Below are positions 42,702 to 51,899 of a DNA stretch of 64,000 nucleotides, piece by piece (positions within the stretch are counted from its first letter, which is position 1; the number at the start of each line of letters is the position of its first letter). Source of the stretch: Pseudonocardia parietis (GTDB lineage: Bacteria; Actinomycetota; Actinomycetes; Mycobacteriales; Pseudonocardiaceae); assembly GCF_017876315.1 (NCBI RefSeq), contig NZ_JAGINU010000001.1:6696001-6760000 (forward strand), given 5' to 3'. Both the position numbers and the translations under genes were made by a program. The notes under the pieces are model-generated. The model saw only the letters and a program-made list of their open reading frames with translations. It was not told where the DNA came from and searched no databases.

Positions 42702-42715
42702 TGAAGCTTGCTTCA
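42702..42715. promoter_or_regulatory. SoxR-box-like palindrome
   Basis: TGAAGC-TT-GCTTCA is a perfect 14-bp palindrome in the promoter region upstream of soxR. SoxR binds palindromes of the CCTCAAGTTAACTTGAGG kind. Autoregulation is likely; no divergent redox gene is obvious. Confidence 0.5.
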
Positions 42716-43018
42716 GCATCATGACATGCACACCACGCCCGCGACCTGCGGCGACGACCGTCCGTCGGCACCGATATGCCGCCCGTCGGGTTGCCCGACC
42801 GGACGTGCAAGATCGATTTCTCGGTGAACGGTGTCTCCTGCGCGGCGACGGACGCCCCCAGGGCTGGACCCGCCCGACCGGTGCCTCTACGGTTCTTGCC
42901 AGTCATCACGGCCCGATCACGAGCGGGCCAGGAGCCGGCCCCCCGACCGGCTCACCCGGGCCCCCCGACCCGGCCGCTCGCGACGGCGCTGTCCGTTGAT
43001 CTCGAAAGGGTTTCCCCC
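42716..43018. other. Leader region of transglycosylase gene
   Basis: About 300 bases without a supported gene. I looked for the c-di-AMP (ydaO) riboswitch that often precedes actinomycete wall-lytic genes and did not recognise its conserved boxes. The open frame here has no ribosome site and continues into the transglycosylase. Confidence 0.5.
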
Positions 43019-43906
43019 TTGTCAGGACACCGCTCCCCCGGTGGCCGCCGCGTGTTCCCCCGACCCGTGGCGACCGCACCCGCAGCAATGACCGCTGCCC
43101 GAACCGTCCGCTCCCCAGGACAGGCCGGACCGGCGCACACCCACGCCGCCCGCCGAGCCGGAACCCGCACCGCGGCGACCGGTGCCGCCTTCGGTGTGCT
43201 CGCCTCCGGCGCGTTCGCCGCCGTCGTACCGACCACGGTGGACGGCACGGCGACCGAGGCCGACGCCGAGGAGACCACGACGGCGACGACGCTGGCCGCG
43301 TTCGACACGGCCATCCCGTCGGCGACGTCGTCGGCCGACGGCAGCCCCTCGGGCTACTTCAGCCCGGTCTCCTTCGAGCACTCCGGCGCCGCCACCGGCG
43401 CGCTGCAGGCCACCGCCGCCCCCGCCGGGGCCAGCGACCTCGCGTCACTGGGCAAGGCGCACGAGATCGCGGCCACGATCGCCGAGGAGCACCGCAAGGC
43501 GGCCGCGGCCGAGCAGCAGCGGCAGGCCGAGCAGGCACGGCTCGACGCGCTGATCTCGCAGGGCGGTGTGGACGCCTGGATCGCCGAGGCGCTGGACCAC
43601 ATGGGTATGCCACAGTCCTACGCCGATGGCCTGAAGCAGATCATCATGAAGGAGTCCAACGGCGACCCCGACGCCATCAACGACTGGGACTCCAACGCCT
43701 CCGCAGGCACCCCGTCCGAGGGCCTGATGCAGGTCATCCCGTCGACGTTCGAGGCCTACGTGCACCCGGACTTCGCCGACCGGGGCGTCACCGACCCGAT
43801 CGCGAACATCACCGCGGGCGTCCGCTACATGGTCGACCGCTACGGCGTCGAGACGCTCGAGGCCGGTGGCCGCACCGGATCCGCCGGCGGCTACATCGGA
43901 TACTGA
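43019..43906 (+). CDS. Secreted lytic transglycosylase-like protein (SLT domain)
   Basis: A 295-residue protein with a long basic N-terminus and a hydrophobic export segment (TRTAATGAAFGVLASGAFAA), a threonine- and alanine-rich linker, a coiled coil (EEHRKAAAAEQQRQAEQARL) and a C-terminal SLT domain. Catalytic Glu is probably in IIMKESNGDPDAIN, followed by EGLMQVIPSTF. It cleaves peptidoglycan. The TTG at 43019 follows AAAGGG with good spacing; an ATG at 43088 is the alternative. Confidence 0.8.
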   Translation: MSGHRSPGGRRVFPRPVATAPAAMTAARTVRSPGQAGPAHTHAARRAGTRTAATGAAFGVLASGAFAAVVPTTVDGTATEADAEETTTATTLAAFDTAIPSATSSADGSPSGYFSPVSFEHSGAATGALQATAAPAGASDLASLGKAHEIAATIAEEHRKAAAAEQQRQAEQARLDALISQGGVDAWIAEALDHMGMPQSYADGLKQIIMKESNGDPDAINDWDSNASAGTPSEGLMQVIPSTFEAYVHPDFADRGVTDPIANITAGVRYMVDRYGVETLEAGGRTGSAGGYIGY

Positions 43907-43929
43907 TCCACACCGCGTCACACCTCGAC

Positions 43930-43959
43930 GGCGGCCGGCAGGGAAACCTGCCGGCCGCC
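43930..43959 (+). terminator. Terminator after transglycosylase
   Basis: A 13-bp perfect stem, GGCGGCCGGCAGG with its complement, and a GAAA tetraloop, 24 bases after the stop. Confidence 0.8.
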
Positions 43960-43980
43960 GTCGTCGTCGCACGAGGCGAA

Positions 43981-43998
43981 AGTAAAGTCGGGTTTACT
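43981..43998. promoter_or_regulatory. AGTAAA/TTTACT inverted repeat before acyltransferase
   Basis: AGTAAA and TTTACT separated by six bases, 26 bases before the GTG. AT-rich in a GC-rich setting, it is a likely operator or promoter element. No cognate regulator is adjacent. Confidence 0.45.
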
Positions 43999-44024
43999 GA
44001 CCGCCCGAGAGGAGCCCCCGGCTC

Positions 44025-46139
44025 GTGACGACCCCTGGTGGCGCACCGTCCGCCCGCACCGGCGCCGCGCCGAGCGGTTCCCGCTCCCGTTTCCGGCCCG
44101 AGCTGCAGGGACTGCGTGCCCTCGCGGTGCTGCTGGTGGTCGCCTACCACGTCTGGTTCGACCGGGTCTCCGGCGGTGTGGACGTGTTCTTCCTGATCAC
44201 CGGGTTCCTGATCGTCGGCGGGCTGTACCGGGCGGGCGTCCGGGGCGGGGTCGACATCCTCGCCACCTGGCGGCGCCAGCTGTCCCGCCTGCTGCCCGCC
44301 ATCACCGTGGTGCTGGCCGCGGGCGTCGTGGCCGGGGCGGTGCTGCTGCCGGAGAGCCGATGGCTCTCGACGGTCCGCGAGACCGTGGCGTCGCTGCTGT
44401 TCCTGCAGAACTGGGAGCTCGCGGCAGGTGCCGTCGACTACGCGGCGCGCAACGATGCGGCGAGCATCGTCCAGCACTTCTGGTCGCTGTCCATCCAGGG
44501 GCAGTTCTACCTCCTCGCGCCGCTGCTCGTGGCCGGGGTGGTGCTCGCCGCGCAGCGGGACCGGGCGGACCTGCACACCCGGCTCACCGGCACCCTGCTG
44601 GCCATCGGCGGGGCGTCGCTGGGCTACTCGGTGTACCTGACGCTGGTGAACCAGCCGCTCGCCTACTTCCACTCCCTCACCCGGGTCTGGGAGTTCGCCC
44701 TCGGTGGCCTGCTGGCGCTCTGGATCTCCCGGATCGAGGACCGCCCGGAGCTGACCCCGGGCACCCGGGCGACGCTGGGCTGGTTCGGCGTGCTGGCGCT
44801 GGTGTCCTGCGGTGTGCTGCTCCCGGTCGACCGGGCGTTCCCGGGCTGGGCGGCGCTGTGGCCGACGCTGGCGGCGGCGATGGTGCTGGTGGCCGGGCGG
44901 TCCGGGCACCGGCTCGGGGTCGACCGGTTGCTGTCGGGCCCGGTGCTGCGGACCGTCGGGGACCTCTCGTTCCCGCTCTACCTCTGGCACTGGCCGATCC
45001 TGGTGCTGACGCTGGTGACCACCGGCCAAGAGCGGCTCTCGCTGAGCGCGGGCACCGCCGTCGTCGCCGTGTCGTTCGTGCTCGCCTGGCTCACCCACCG
45101 GTTCGTCGAGGAGCCGATCGGCCGTCTCGGCGTGCGGCACGCGTTGCGCGCCGGTGGCGCGCTGGCGCTGGTCGTGCTGATCGGCTCCGCGGGCTGGTTC
45201 GGCGCCGCCACCGTGCGGGCCTCGGTGCAGGTCGAGGCCGGCTCGCCGAGTCACCCGGGTGCCGTCGCGCTGGCGCCCGGTTTCGAGTACGCGGGCCTGG
45301 CCGACGAGGACCCTGCTGCCGAGAACCCCGCCGACGAGAATCCCGCGGCCGGGAACCCCGCCGCCGAGGTGGCGCTCACGCCCTCGCTGGCCGGGGCGCC
45401 CGACGACTGGAGCTACCACCGCGGCACCTGGAACTGCGGCCCGCTCCAGCGCGACGACGTCGAGATCCACTACTGCACGATCCCGCCCCCCGGCGAGGAG
45501 CCCGCCGAGCGCACCCTCGCCGTGGTCGGTGACTCGCACGCCCAGCAGTACGTCGCCTCCCTGATGCCGGTCGCCGCGCAGCGGAACTGGGAGATCGTCG
45601 GCATGTTCCGCGGGGCCTGCCCGTTCTCCACGGTGTCGGAGACCGACCCGGCCGACGACGGCTGCACCGCCTGGAACGGCGCGGTCGCCGAGGAGCTGGC
45701 CGGACTGCAGCCGGACGCCGTGCTGACGCTGGCCACCAGGGAGGCCCGTCCGGGGCTCACCGAGGTGACCCCGCAGGGCTTCGTCGACGCCTGGTGGCGG
45801 ATGCACGAGGCCGGGGTGCACGTCGTCGCGGTGCGGGACAACCCGCGCCCGGACTTCTTCGTGCCCGAGTGCATCAGCCGGGAGGGCCGGCACGCCGAGG
45901 CCTGCGGGCTCCCGCGGCACGACGTCTATCCCACGCCGCCGCCGTACGCGGCGGTGCCCGACGTCCCGCCGAACGTGTCGTTCGTCGACACCGCACCGGC
46001 CATCTGCGATCCGGAGCTCTGCCCGGCCGAGGTCGGCAACGTGCTGGTCTACATGGACGACAACCACCTGACCGCGACCTACGCCGAGACGATGGCCCCG
46101 CTGTTCGCCGACCACTTCGAGCGCCAGCTGGGCTGGTGA
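44025..46139 (+). CDS. OafA/YrhL-type acyltransferase with C-terminal SGNH domain
   Basis: A 704-residue protein. Residues ~25-390 are an acyltransferase-3 membrane domain (RPELQGLRALAVLLVVAYHV and FWSLSIQGQFYLLAPL, about 10-11 helices), then a linker with repeated PAAEN-like units. The extracytoplasmic SGNH domain has GDSHAQQY (nucleophile Ser) and DDNHLTATY (catalytic Asp/His). It transfers acyl groups, usually acetyl, to a surface polysaccharide or peptidoglycan. GGAG precedes the GTG. Confidence 0.92.
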   Translation: MTTPGGAPSARTGAAPSGSRSRFRPELQGLRALAVLLVVAYHVWFDRVSGGVDVFFLITGFLIVGGLYRAGVRGGVDILATWRRQLSRLLPAITVVLAAGVVAGAVLLPESRWLSTVRETVASLLFLQNWELAAGAVDYAARNDAASIVQHFWSLSIQGQFYLLAPLLVAGVVLAAQRDRADLHTRLTGTLLAIGGASLGYSVYLTLVNQPLAYFHSLTRVWEFALGGLLALWISRIEDRPELTPGTRATLGWFGVLALVSCGVLLPVDRAFPGWAALWPTLAAAMVLVAGRSGHRLGVDRLLSGPVLRTVGDLSFPLYLWHWPILVLTLVTTGQERLSLSAGTAVVAVSFVLAWLTHRFVEEPIGRLGVRHALRAGGALALVVLIGSAGWFGAATVRASVQVEAGSPSHPGAVALAPGFEYAGLADEDPAAENPADENPAAGNPAAEVALTPSLAGAPDDWSYHRGTWNCGPLQRDDVEIHYCTIPPPGEEPAERTLAVVGDSHAQQYVASLMPVAAQRNWEIVGMFRGACPFSTVSETDPADDGCTAWNGAVAEELAGLQPDAVLTLATREARPGLTEVTPQGFVDAWWRMHEAGVHVVAVRDNPRPDFFVPECISREGRHAEACGLPRHDVYPTPPPYAAVPDVPPNVSFVDTAPAICDPELCPAEVGNVLVYMDDNHLTATYAETMAPLFADHFERQLGW

Positions 46140-46154
46140 CGGGGACCTGAGCCG

Positions 46155-46370
46155 CTAAGCGGGGCGGGCGCGGTGCCCGTCGACGGTGACGACGTCGCCG
46201 CGGTGCAGCTGCGCGCCCCGCCGGTACTCGGGCTCGCCGTTCACCGTCACCAGGCCGGACTCGAGGAGCTCCCGGGCGTGCCCGCCGTCCTCGGCGAGGT
46301 TCGCGAGCTTGAGGAACTGGCCGATCCGGATGGGTTCCTCACGGATCGGCACGTCGTGCGGGGTGGTCAT
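46155..46370 (-). CDS. Small S4-domain RNA-binding protein (YbcJ-like)
   Basis: A 71-residue protein consisting of one S4 fold: RIGQFLKLANLAEDGGHARE, then LVTVNGEPEYRRGAQL and the VVTVDG end. The family binds structured RNA. GGAG precedes the ATG. It is divergent from a methyltransferase gene. Confidence 0.88.
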   Translation of the reverse strand: MTTPHDVPIREEPIRIGQFLKLANLAEDGGHARELLESGLVTVNGEPEYRRGAQLHRGDVVTVDGHRARPA

Positions 46371-46403
46371 GGCTCCATTCTGCGCGCCGTAGCATCCTGC
46401 GGC

Positions 46404-47006
46404 GTGGGTGACCACTACTTCAGCAGCACACCGTCCGTCGCGAGCCGACCGGGATCGGTCCGCCTGCACACCGCAGGTGTCGATCTCGAGCTGGCGACCG
46501 ACACCGGGGTCTTCTCGCAGGGCCGGATCGACCGCGGGACCAAGGTGCTGCTCGACGCCGCGCCGATGCCCCCGGTCCGCGGACCGCTGCTCGACGTCGG
46601 GTGCGGGTACGGGCCGATCGCGCTGACGCTCGCGTCCCGGCGCCGCAGGCTGCCGGTGTGGGCCGTGGACCTCAACGAGCGCGCGCTGGGCCTCACCCGG
46701 GGCAACGCGACCGCCGCGGGGCTGGGCAACGTGACGGCCTGCCACCCGGACGAGGTGCCGGCCGATCTGGCCTTCGCGGGCATCTACTCGAACCCGCCGA
46801 TCCGGTCCGGGAAACCGGCCCTGCACGGCCTGCTGCTGCGGTGGCTGCCGCGGCTGATGCCGGGCGGGCGGGCCTACCTCGTCGTCGCGAAGAACCTCGG
46901 GTCGGACTCGCTGCAGCAGTGGCTGGAGGACCAGGGCTTCCCGACGACCCGGCTCACGTCGGAGAAGGGCTACCGGGTGCTGGAGGTCGAACCGCACGGG
47001 TCCTGA
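46404..47006 (+). CDS. Class I SAM-dependent methyltransferase, RsmC-like
   Basis: A 200-residue methyltransferase with DHYFSSTPSV at the N-terminus, LLDVGCGYGPIALTLA as the SAM motif and YSNPPIRSGKPALH as the catalytic NPP motif for N-methylation of guanine or adenine in RNA. Resembles the C-terminal half of RsmC, which modifies 16S rRNA. The GTG lies 8 bases after TAGCAT, fitting a leaderless message. Confidence 0.88.
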   Translation: MGDHYFSSTPSVASRPGSVRLHTAGVDLELATDTGVFSQGRIDRGTKVLLDAAPMPPVRGPLLDVGCGYGPIALTLASRRRRLPVWAVDLNERALGLTRGNATAAGLGNVTACHPDEVPADLAFAGIYSNPPIRSGKPALHGLLLRWLPRLMPGGRAYLVVAKNLGSDSLQQWLEDQGFPTTRLTSEKGYRVLEVEPHGS

Positions 47007-47078
47007 GGCGGAGGGTCGCTCACCGGCCGGGCGGGTTCGCCGTGGCCGGACCCCGACCGGCGACCGGCGACCGGCAGC

Positions 47079-47110
47079 AAAAGGGCCGAACCCGTAGGTC
47101 CGGCCCTTTT
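47079..47110. terminator. Bidirectional terminator between methyltransferase and tRNA-fMet
   Basis: A 10-bp perfect stem, AAAAGGGCCG with its complement CGGCCCTTTT. The T- and A-runs on both sides allow termination of both the methyltransferase and the convergent tRNA. Confidence 0.85.
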
Positions 47111-47131
47111 CCGCTGTCCTGGGACATCGTG

Positions 47132-47208
47132 TGGTAGCGGGGGCAGGATTCGAACCTGCGACCTCTGGGTTATGAGCCCAGCGAGCTACCGAACTGCTCC
47201 ACCCCGCG
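47132..47208 (-). tRNA. Initiator tRNA-Met(CAT), copy 1 with encoded CCA
   Basis: A 77-base cloverleaf including ACCA. The acceptor starts CGCGGGG with a mismatched first pair, and three G-C pairs (GGG/CCC) flank the anticodon loop CTCATAA. Both are hallmarks of initiator tRNA. The mature body ends at 47135. Confidence 0.94.
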
Positions 47209-47262
47209 TCGATCGGGACTGCGTGCATCCCGTCTCTGTGTTGTGTCACTACCGTACATGAC
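47134..47262. repeat. 129-bp direct repeat, unit 1 (tRNA-fMet plus promoter)
   Basis: Identical by eye to 47440-47568, offset 306 bases. It covers nearly all of the tRNA and about 54 bases upstream, so promoter and gene were duplicated together. Confidence 0.9.
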
Positions 47263-47400
47263 AGCCCTGACGGCCTCCGCAGGGGCCCCCACCCGCCGAG
47301 CGGGACCCACCGCCCCGGCACCCGAGGCCGAGAACGACCGCGCGCGACACGACGGCGCCACGAGAACGACGGCTCCCGCGACGCCCGCACACACAACGAC

Positions 47401-47430
47401 GAAGGCCCCCGGAGTGATCCGGGGGCCTTC
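47401..47430 (-). terminator. Terminator of tRNA-fMet copy 2
   Basis: A 12-bp perfect stem, GAAGGCCCCCGG with its complement, and a 6-base loop, 11 bases beyond the 3' end of the second tRNA gene. Confidence 0.8.
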
Positions 47431-47439
47431 GTCTGCGTT

Positions 47440-47568
47440 GTAGCGGGGGCAGGATTCGAACCTGCGACCTCTGGGTTATGAGCCCAGCGAGCTACCGAAC
47501 TGCTCCACCCCGCGTCGATCGGGACTGCGTGCATCCCGTCTCTGTGTTGTGTCACTACCGTACATGAC
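47440..47568. repeat. 129-bp direct repeat, unit 2
   Basis: Second copy of 47134-47262. Flanking bases differ on both sides, which sets the limits of the duplication. Confidence 0.9.
47441..47514 (-). tRNA. Initiator tRNA-Met(CAT), copy 2 without encoded CCA
   Basis: Same 74-base body as copy 1 but followed by CAA instead of CCA, so the 3' end must be completed by the CCA-adding enzyme. Own upstream promoter region and terminator. Confidence 0.94.
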
Positions 47569-47606
47569 GGGCCCGGCACCCCCGCGCTGGGGGTACCGGG
47601 CCCGTC
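47566..47606 (-). terminator. Terminator of UPF0182 gene
   Basis: GACGGGCCCGG pairs with its complement at 47596-47606, and an inner ACCCC/GGGGT stem extends it. It lies 14 bases past the stop. Confidence 0.75.
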
Positions 47607-47620
47607 GTGGCCTGCGGTGA

Positions 47621-50533
47621 TCAGCCGCCGGTGCTCTGGAACGACGAGACCGCGCGGTCCAGCTCCGCCAGCGCCTCGCCCTGCTTGGCGAAGTCACCGG
47701 CCTGCTGAGCGGCCTTGAGGTCGTTCAGCGCCTGCCGGATCTCCTGGGCCGCCGCGGTCTGTGCCGCGTTCGGCGCCGCCGGCGTGGTGGGCGCCTCGCC
47801 CTCGGCCGGAGGCGTCTGCGGCGCCGGCTGCTGACCGGGCGTCGGAGCGGCCCCACCGGCGGCGGCACCGGCACCGGCACCGAACACCTGGTCCAGCGCG
47901 GCGGACAGGCTGGCGTCGTAACCGACCCGGCCGCCGTAGCTCACCAGCACACGGGCCAGCTGCGGGTAGGACGCGTCCTGCCCGGCCCGCTCGATGTAGA
48001 CGGGCTCGACGTAGAGCAGGCCGCCGGCCACCGGGAGGGTGAGCAGGTTGCCGTAGTCGATCGTCGTCTGGTTCTGGCGCAGCAGGTTCAGCTCGGACGA
48101 GACCTCGGGCGAGCCGAGGAACTGCGCCTGCACCTGCTGCGGGCCCAGCGTCTGCGTCTCGTTCGGCAGCTGCAGCACGGTGAGCTGGCCGTAGGTGGCC
48201 GGATCCGAGCTCGCCGAGACGTAGGCCGCCAGGAACTGACGTCTCAGGCTCACCAGTGCGCTGGTGAGCTGGAACGACGGGCCGTCCTGGCCGGGCAGCC
48301 CGGCGTAGAGGTAGTACGGCGGTTGCGCGTCCTGCGAGCCACCGGTTCCGCCCGTTCCGCCCTGCACCGTCGGGTCGGACGGGACGTCCCAGAACGACAC
48401 CGTCGAGAAGAACTCGCCCGGGTTGTCCACGTGGTAGCGGGTCAGGAGCTCCCGCTGGACCTTGAACTGGTCCTCCGGGTAGCGCAGGTGCGCCTCGAGG
48501 TCCGGGCTGATCGCCGAGCGCGGCTCGACGGTGCCCGGGAACGCCTTCTGCCAGGTCTGCAGCACCGGGTCGGACTCGTCGAAGGCGTAGAGCTTCACGG
48601 TGCCGTCGTAGGCGTCGACCGTGGCCTTCACCGAGTTGCGCAGGTAGCTGACCGTCTCGTTGGGCAGCTGCTGGCCGCCGGGCCCGAGCCGGGAGTCGGC
48701 CGTCGTCTCGCCCAGCTGGACGCGCTCGGCGTACGGGTAGTCCTGCAGCGTGGTGTAGCCGTCGACGATCCACTTGACCCGGCCGTCGACGACCGCCGGG
48801 TACGGGTCGTTGTCCAGCTTCAGCCACGGCGCCACGGCCTGCACCCGGTCCCGCGGGTTCCGGACGTACATGATCTTCGAGTCGTCGTTGATCGAGCTGT
48901 TGAACAGGATGTTCCGCTCGCCGTAGGCCAGCGCGAACACCGCCCGGTCGAAGATCCCGCCGATCGGGACGCCGCCGGCGCCGGTGTAGGTGTACTGCGC
49001 CTCGTCGGAGTCGTACTCCCGCGGCGGGGTGCCCGGCTCCGCACCGACGATCGAGTACTGGTTGTCCAGCAGCTCGCCGTAGTAGATCCGCGGCTGGTCG
49101 ACCGGGATCTGGCCCTCGGTCTGGGTGTCCGAGACGGTGAACTTCGGCAGACCGCCCTGACCACCCGCGTCCTCGAGCGCGGCGTTCACCTGGTTCGCCG
49201 GCGCGGCGACGATCCCGTTGCCGTGCGTGTAGACGAGGTGACGGTTGATCCAGTCCTGCTGGTTCCCGACCAGGGCGTTCGCGTCGATCTCCCGGGCCGC
49301 GATGACGTAGTCCTGGGTCTGCCCGTTGACCGTGTACCGGTCGATGTCCAGGTTCGGCGTGAAGCCGTAGAAGTTGCGGCGCTGCTGGAGCTGGGTGAAC
49401 GTGCGGTTCAGCTTGCCCGGGTCGAGCAGCCGGATGTTCGGGATGGTGTCGGTGTCGGCCCGCACCTGTGTCGGTGTCGCCTCGGAGTCACCGGCGTAGG
49501 GCTGTATGTCGACCTTGTCCGGCCCGATGCCGAACGCGTTCCTGGTCGCGGCGATGTTCCGCTCGATCGACGGAGCCTCGCGCTCGTTCGCGTTCGGCGC
49601 GACGACGAACTGCTGCAGCACCAGCGGGAACGCGGTGCCGACCAGGATCGAGGAGATCACCAGCATGACCACGGCGACCGCCGGGATCTGCAGGTTCTGC
49701 CGGAACGCGGCGGCGAAGAACGCCAGCGCGCAGACGACCGCGATGATCAGCAGGATCAGCTTGGCCGGGAGCACCGCGTTGAGGTCGGTGTAGGTGGCGC
49801 CGTAGAACGTCTCGGAGTTGCGGTTCGACCACAGCAGGTCGTACCGGTCGAACCAGTAGGCGACCGCCTTGAGCAGCACGAACACACCGGCCAGCACGGC
49901 GAGCTGGGCCCGCGCGGCGGTGGAGACGAAACCGGAGCGGCCGGTGAGCCGGATGCCGCCGAAGATGTAGTGCGTGACCAGCGCCAGCACGAAGCAGATG
50001 GCGATGGCGACGAACAGCCAGTTCAGCACCATCCGCATGAACGGCAGGGTGAACGCGTAGAACGCGATGTCGTTGCCGAACTCCGGGTCGACCTCCCCGA
50101 ACGGCGTACCGTGCAGGAACATCTGGACGGTCTGCCACTGCACCGGCGCGGCGAGGCCCGCCACCACGCCGATCAGCACCGGCACGCCGACGGCGAACAG
50201 GCGCAGCCGCTGGATGATCGTCGTCCGGTACCGGGCGACCGGATCCTCCGGACCGGACACCGGCACGAACACCGGGCGGTACCGGTAGGCCAGCCACAAC
50301 GTGAGGGCGATCAGGCCGCCGACCACCAGGCCGACGACACCGAACAGCACGATCTGGGTGAACAGCCGCGTGAGCTGCACACCCCGGAAACCGACCTCAC
50401 CGAACCACAGATAGTCGACGTAGAAGTTCAGCAGGCGCGAGCCGCCGAGCAGGAGCACTACGAGGACGCCCGCGGCGACCAGCAGAATCCGGGTTCGACG
50501 GGTCAGCGACGGCGCTCCCACGGGGGGCCGCAT
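47621..50533 (-). CDS. UPF0182 family large membrane protein
   Basis: A 970-residue protein with about seven transmembrane helices in the first 330 residues, a large extracytoplasmic domain (~340-900) and a Pro/Ala/Gly-rich C-terminal linker with an Ala/Gln helix. The blocks NFYVDYLWFGEVGFRGV and ATRNAFGIGPDKVDIQPYAG match the actinobacterial UPF0182 family, whose function is unknown. The ATG at 50533 gives a normal length; the frame open to 50938 runs into the divergent promoter and is not used. Confidence 0.92.
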   Translation of the reverse strand: MRPPVGAPSLTRRTRILLVAAGVLVVLLLGGSRLLNFYVDYLWFGEVGFRGVQLTRLFTQIVLFGVVGLVVGGLIALTLWLAYRYRPVFVPVSGPEDPVARYRTTIIQRLRLFAVGVPVLIGVVAGLAAPVQWQTVQMFLHGTPFGEVDPEFGNDIAFYAFTLPFMRMVLNWLFVAIAICFVLALVTHYIFGGIRLTGRSGFVSTAARAQLAVLAGVFVLLKAVAYWFDRYDLLWSNRNSETFYGATYTDLNAVLPAKLILLIIAVVCALAFFAAAFRQNLQIPAVAVVMLVISSILVGTAFPLVLQQFVVAPNANEREAPSIERNIAATRNAFGIGPDKVDIQPYAGDSEATPTQVRADTDTIPNIRLLDPGKLNRTFTQLQQRRNFYGFTPNLDIDRYTVNGQTQDYVIAAREIDANALVGNQQDWINRHLVYTHGNGIVAAPANQVNAALEDAGGQGGLPKFTVSDTQTEGQIPVDQPRIYYGELLDNQYSIVGAEPGTPPREYDSDEAQYTYTGAGGVPIGGIFDRAVFALAYGERNILFNSSINDDSKIMYVRNPRDRVQAVAPWLKLDNDPYPAVVDGRVKWIVDGYTTLQDYPYAERVQLGETTADSRLGPGGQQLPNETVSYLRNSVKATVDAYDGTVKLYAFDESDPVLQTWQKAFPGTVEPRSAISPDLEAHLRYPEDQFKVQRELLTRYHVDNPGEFFSTVSFWDVPSDPTVQGGTGGTGGSQDAQPPYYLYAGLPGQDGPSFQLTSALVSLRRQFLAAYVSASSDPATYGQLTVLQLPNETQTLGPQQVQAQFLGSPEVSSELNLLRQNQTTIDYGNLLTLPVAGGLLYVEPVYIERAGQDASYPQLARVLVSYGGRVGYDASLSAALDQVFGAGAGAAAGGAAPTPGQQPAPQTPPAEGEAPTTPAAPNAAQTAAAQEIRQALNDLKAAQQAGDFAKQGEALAELDRAVSSFQSTGG

Positions 50534-50798
50534 GGACGACACGGGCACGCTCCACAGCTCGGGTACGACTCGAAAGACACGGCCGGCGGGGAGCGACGGC
50601 ACGGTTCTCCGGTTCAACTCTACGGCGACGCCGTGAGTTCCCGGTTGAGTCCCGGCGTGTCGGGCGATTTCATCTCGAACACGACACTTCGGACACGTCC
50701 CCGTCACCCTCGGGTGACCGGTATCGACGCAGGCCGACCGCGCTTTCCCCGGCGCACCCGGCCGCGCCGGACCCCGATCCCGACCGTAGGGTGCGCGC

Positions 50799-51824
50799 GT
50801 GGGCGTTCGATCTTCGACGTGGGTGACGGCGCTGCTGGTGCTGCTCGGCCTCACGGTCGTGGGGTCGGTGGTGCCGGCCCCCGTCGTGGCGCTGGGGCCG
50901 GGCCCGACGTTCGACACCCTCGGCGAGGTGAACGGCACGCCGGTGGTGTCCGCCGAGGGATTGCCGACCTACCCCACCGAGGGGCACCTCAACATGACCA
51001 CCGTCGGGGTCACCGACGGCATCACGACGCTGGGCGCCCTGGGGCTGTGGGCCTCGGGCAACCACCGGCTGGCGCCGCGCTCGTCGCTCTACCCGCCCGG
51101 GGAGAGCTCCGAGCAGGTGACGGCGCAGAACCAGCAGGAGTTCGACGGCTCCATCGCCAACGCCGAGGCCGCCGCGCTCACCCATCTCGGTCTGCCGACC
51201 CGGGTGACGGTCGGGACGCTCACCGAGGGTTCGCCGTCGGCCGGTGTACTCGAGCCGGGTGACGAGATCCGGGCGGTCTCCGGCATGCCGATCCCGTCGG
51301 TGCAGGTCCTGCTCGACACCCTCGCCCCTGCGCCGCCCGGTGAACCGCTGACCATGGCGATCGTGCGCGACGGGACACCCCGGGAGATCACCGTCACCCC
51401 GGCCGCGCACCCCGCCGACCCGGCACGGGCGTTCCTCGGGATCACGCCGGCCACCTCTCCGACGCAGGGCCAGGAACTCGAGATCACCCTCGGGGACGTC
51501 GGCGGGCCGTCCGCGGGCCTCATGTTCAGCCTGGCACTGGTGGACAAGCTCACGCCCGGCCCGCTGACCGGGGGCCGGTTCGTCGCGGGCACGGGCACCG
51601 TCGACGCCGAGGGCGGGGTCGGTCCGATCAGCGGCATCCGGTTCAAGATGCTCAAGGCGCAGGAGGTCGGCGCCCAGGTCTTCCTGGTGCCCGCGGCGAA
51701 CTGCGCGGAGGCGGCGGCGGACGCCCCGGACGGGCTGGTGCTGGCCCGGGTCGGGACGCTCGACGAGGCCGTCGCCGCGCTGGAGACCCTGGACGCGGGC
51801 GGAACGCCGCCCGCCTGCTCGTAG
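50799..51824 (+). CDS. Membrane-anchored PDZ and Lon-type serine protease (YlbL-like)
   Basis: A 341-residue protease. One N-terminal signal anchor (~8-30), a PDZ domain (~130-210, GTLTEGSPSAGVLEPGDEIR) and a Lon proteolytic domain (~225-340) with Ser in GGPSAGLMFSLALVD and Lys in GIRFKMLKAQEVG. It acts outside the membrane. The GTG lies 6 bases after TAGGGT, a leaderless start. Confidence 0.92.
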   Translation: MGVRSSTWVTALLVLLGLTVVGSVVPAPVVALGPGPTFDTLGEVNGTPVVSAEGLPTYPTEGHLNMTTVGVTDGITTLGALGLWASGNHRLAPRSSLYPPGESSEQVTAQNQQEFDGSIANAEAAALTHLGLPTRVTVGTLTEGSPSAGVLEPGDEIRAVSGMPIPSVQVLLDTLAPAPPGEPLTMAIVRDGTPREITVTPAAHPADPARAFLGITPATSPTQGQELEITLGDVGGPSAGLMFSLALVDKLTPGPLTGGRFVAGTGTVDAEGGVGPISGIRFKMLKAQEVGAQVFLVPAANCAEAAADAPDGLVLARVGTLDEAVAALETLDAGGTPPACS

Positions 51825-51899
51825 TTCCCGTCTCCGCCACCGGCGAACAGGCCGGTCACCAGCGGCGGCCGTCCCGGCGTCGCGAGTACGGTGGGGCCC

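Noticed and set aside
42716-43018. Possible c-di-AMP (ydaO) riboswitch before the transglycosylase
   Set aside because: Context is right but I could not find the conserved boxes.
46155-47579. A 474-residue minus-strand frame that runs through both tRNA-fMet genes
   Set aside because: Only its last 71 residues are the S4 protein; the rest reads through tRNA genes and a terminator.
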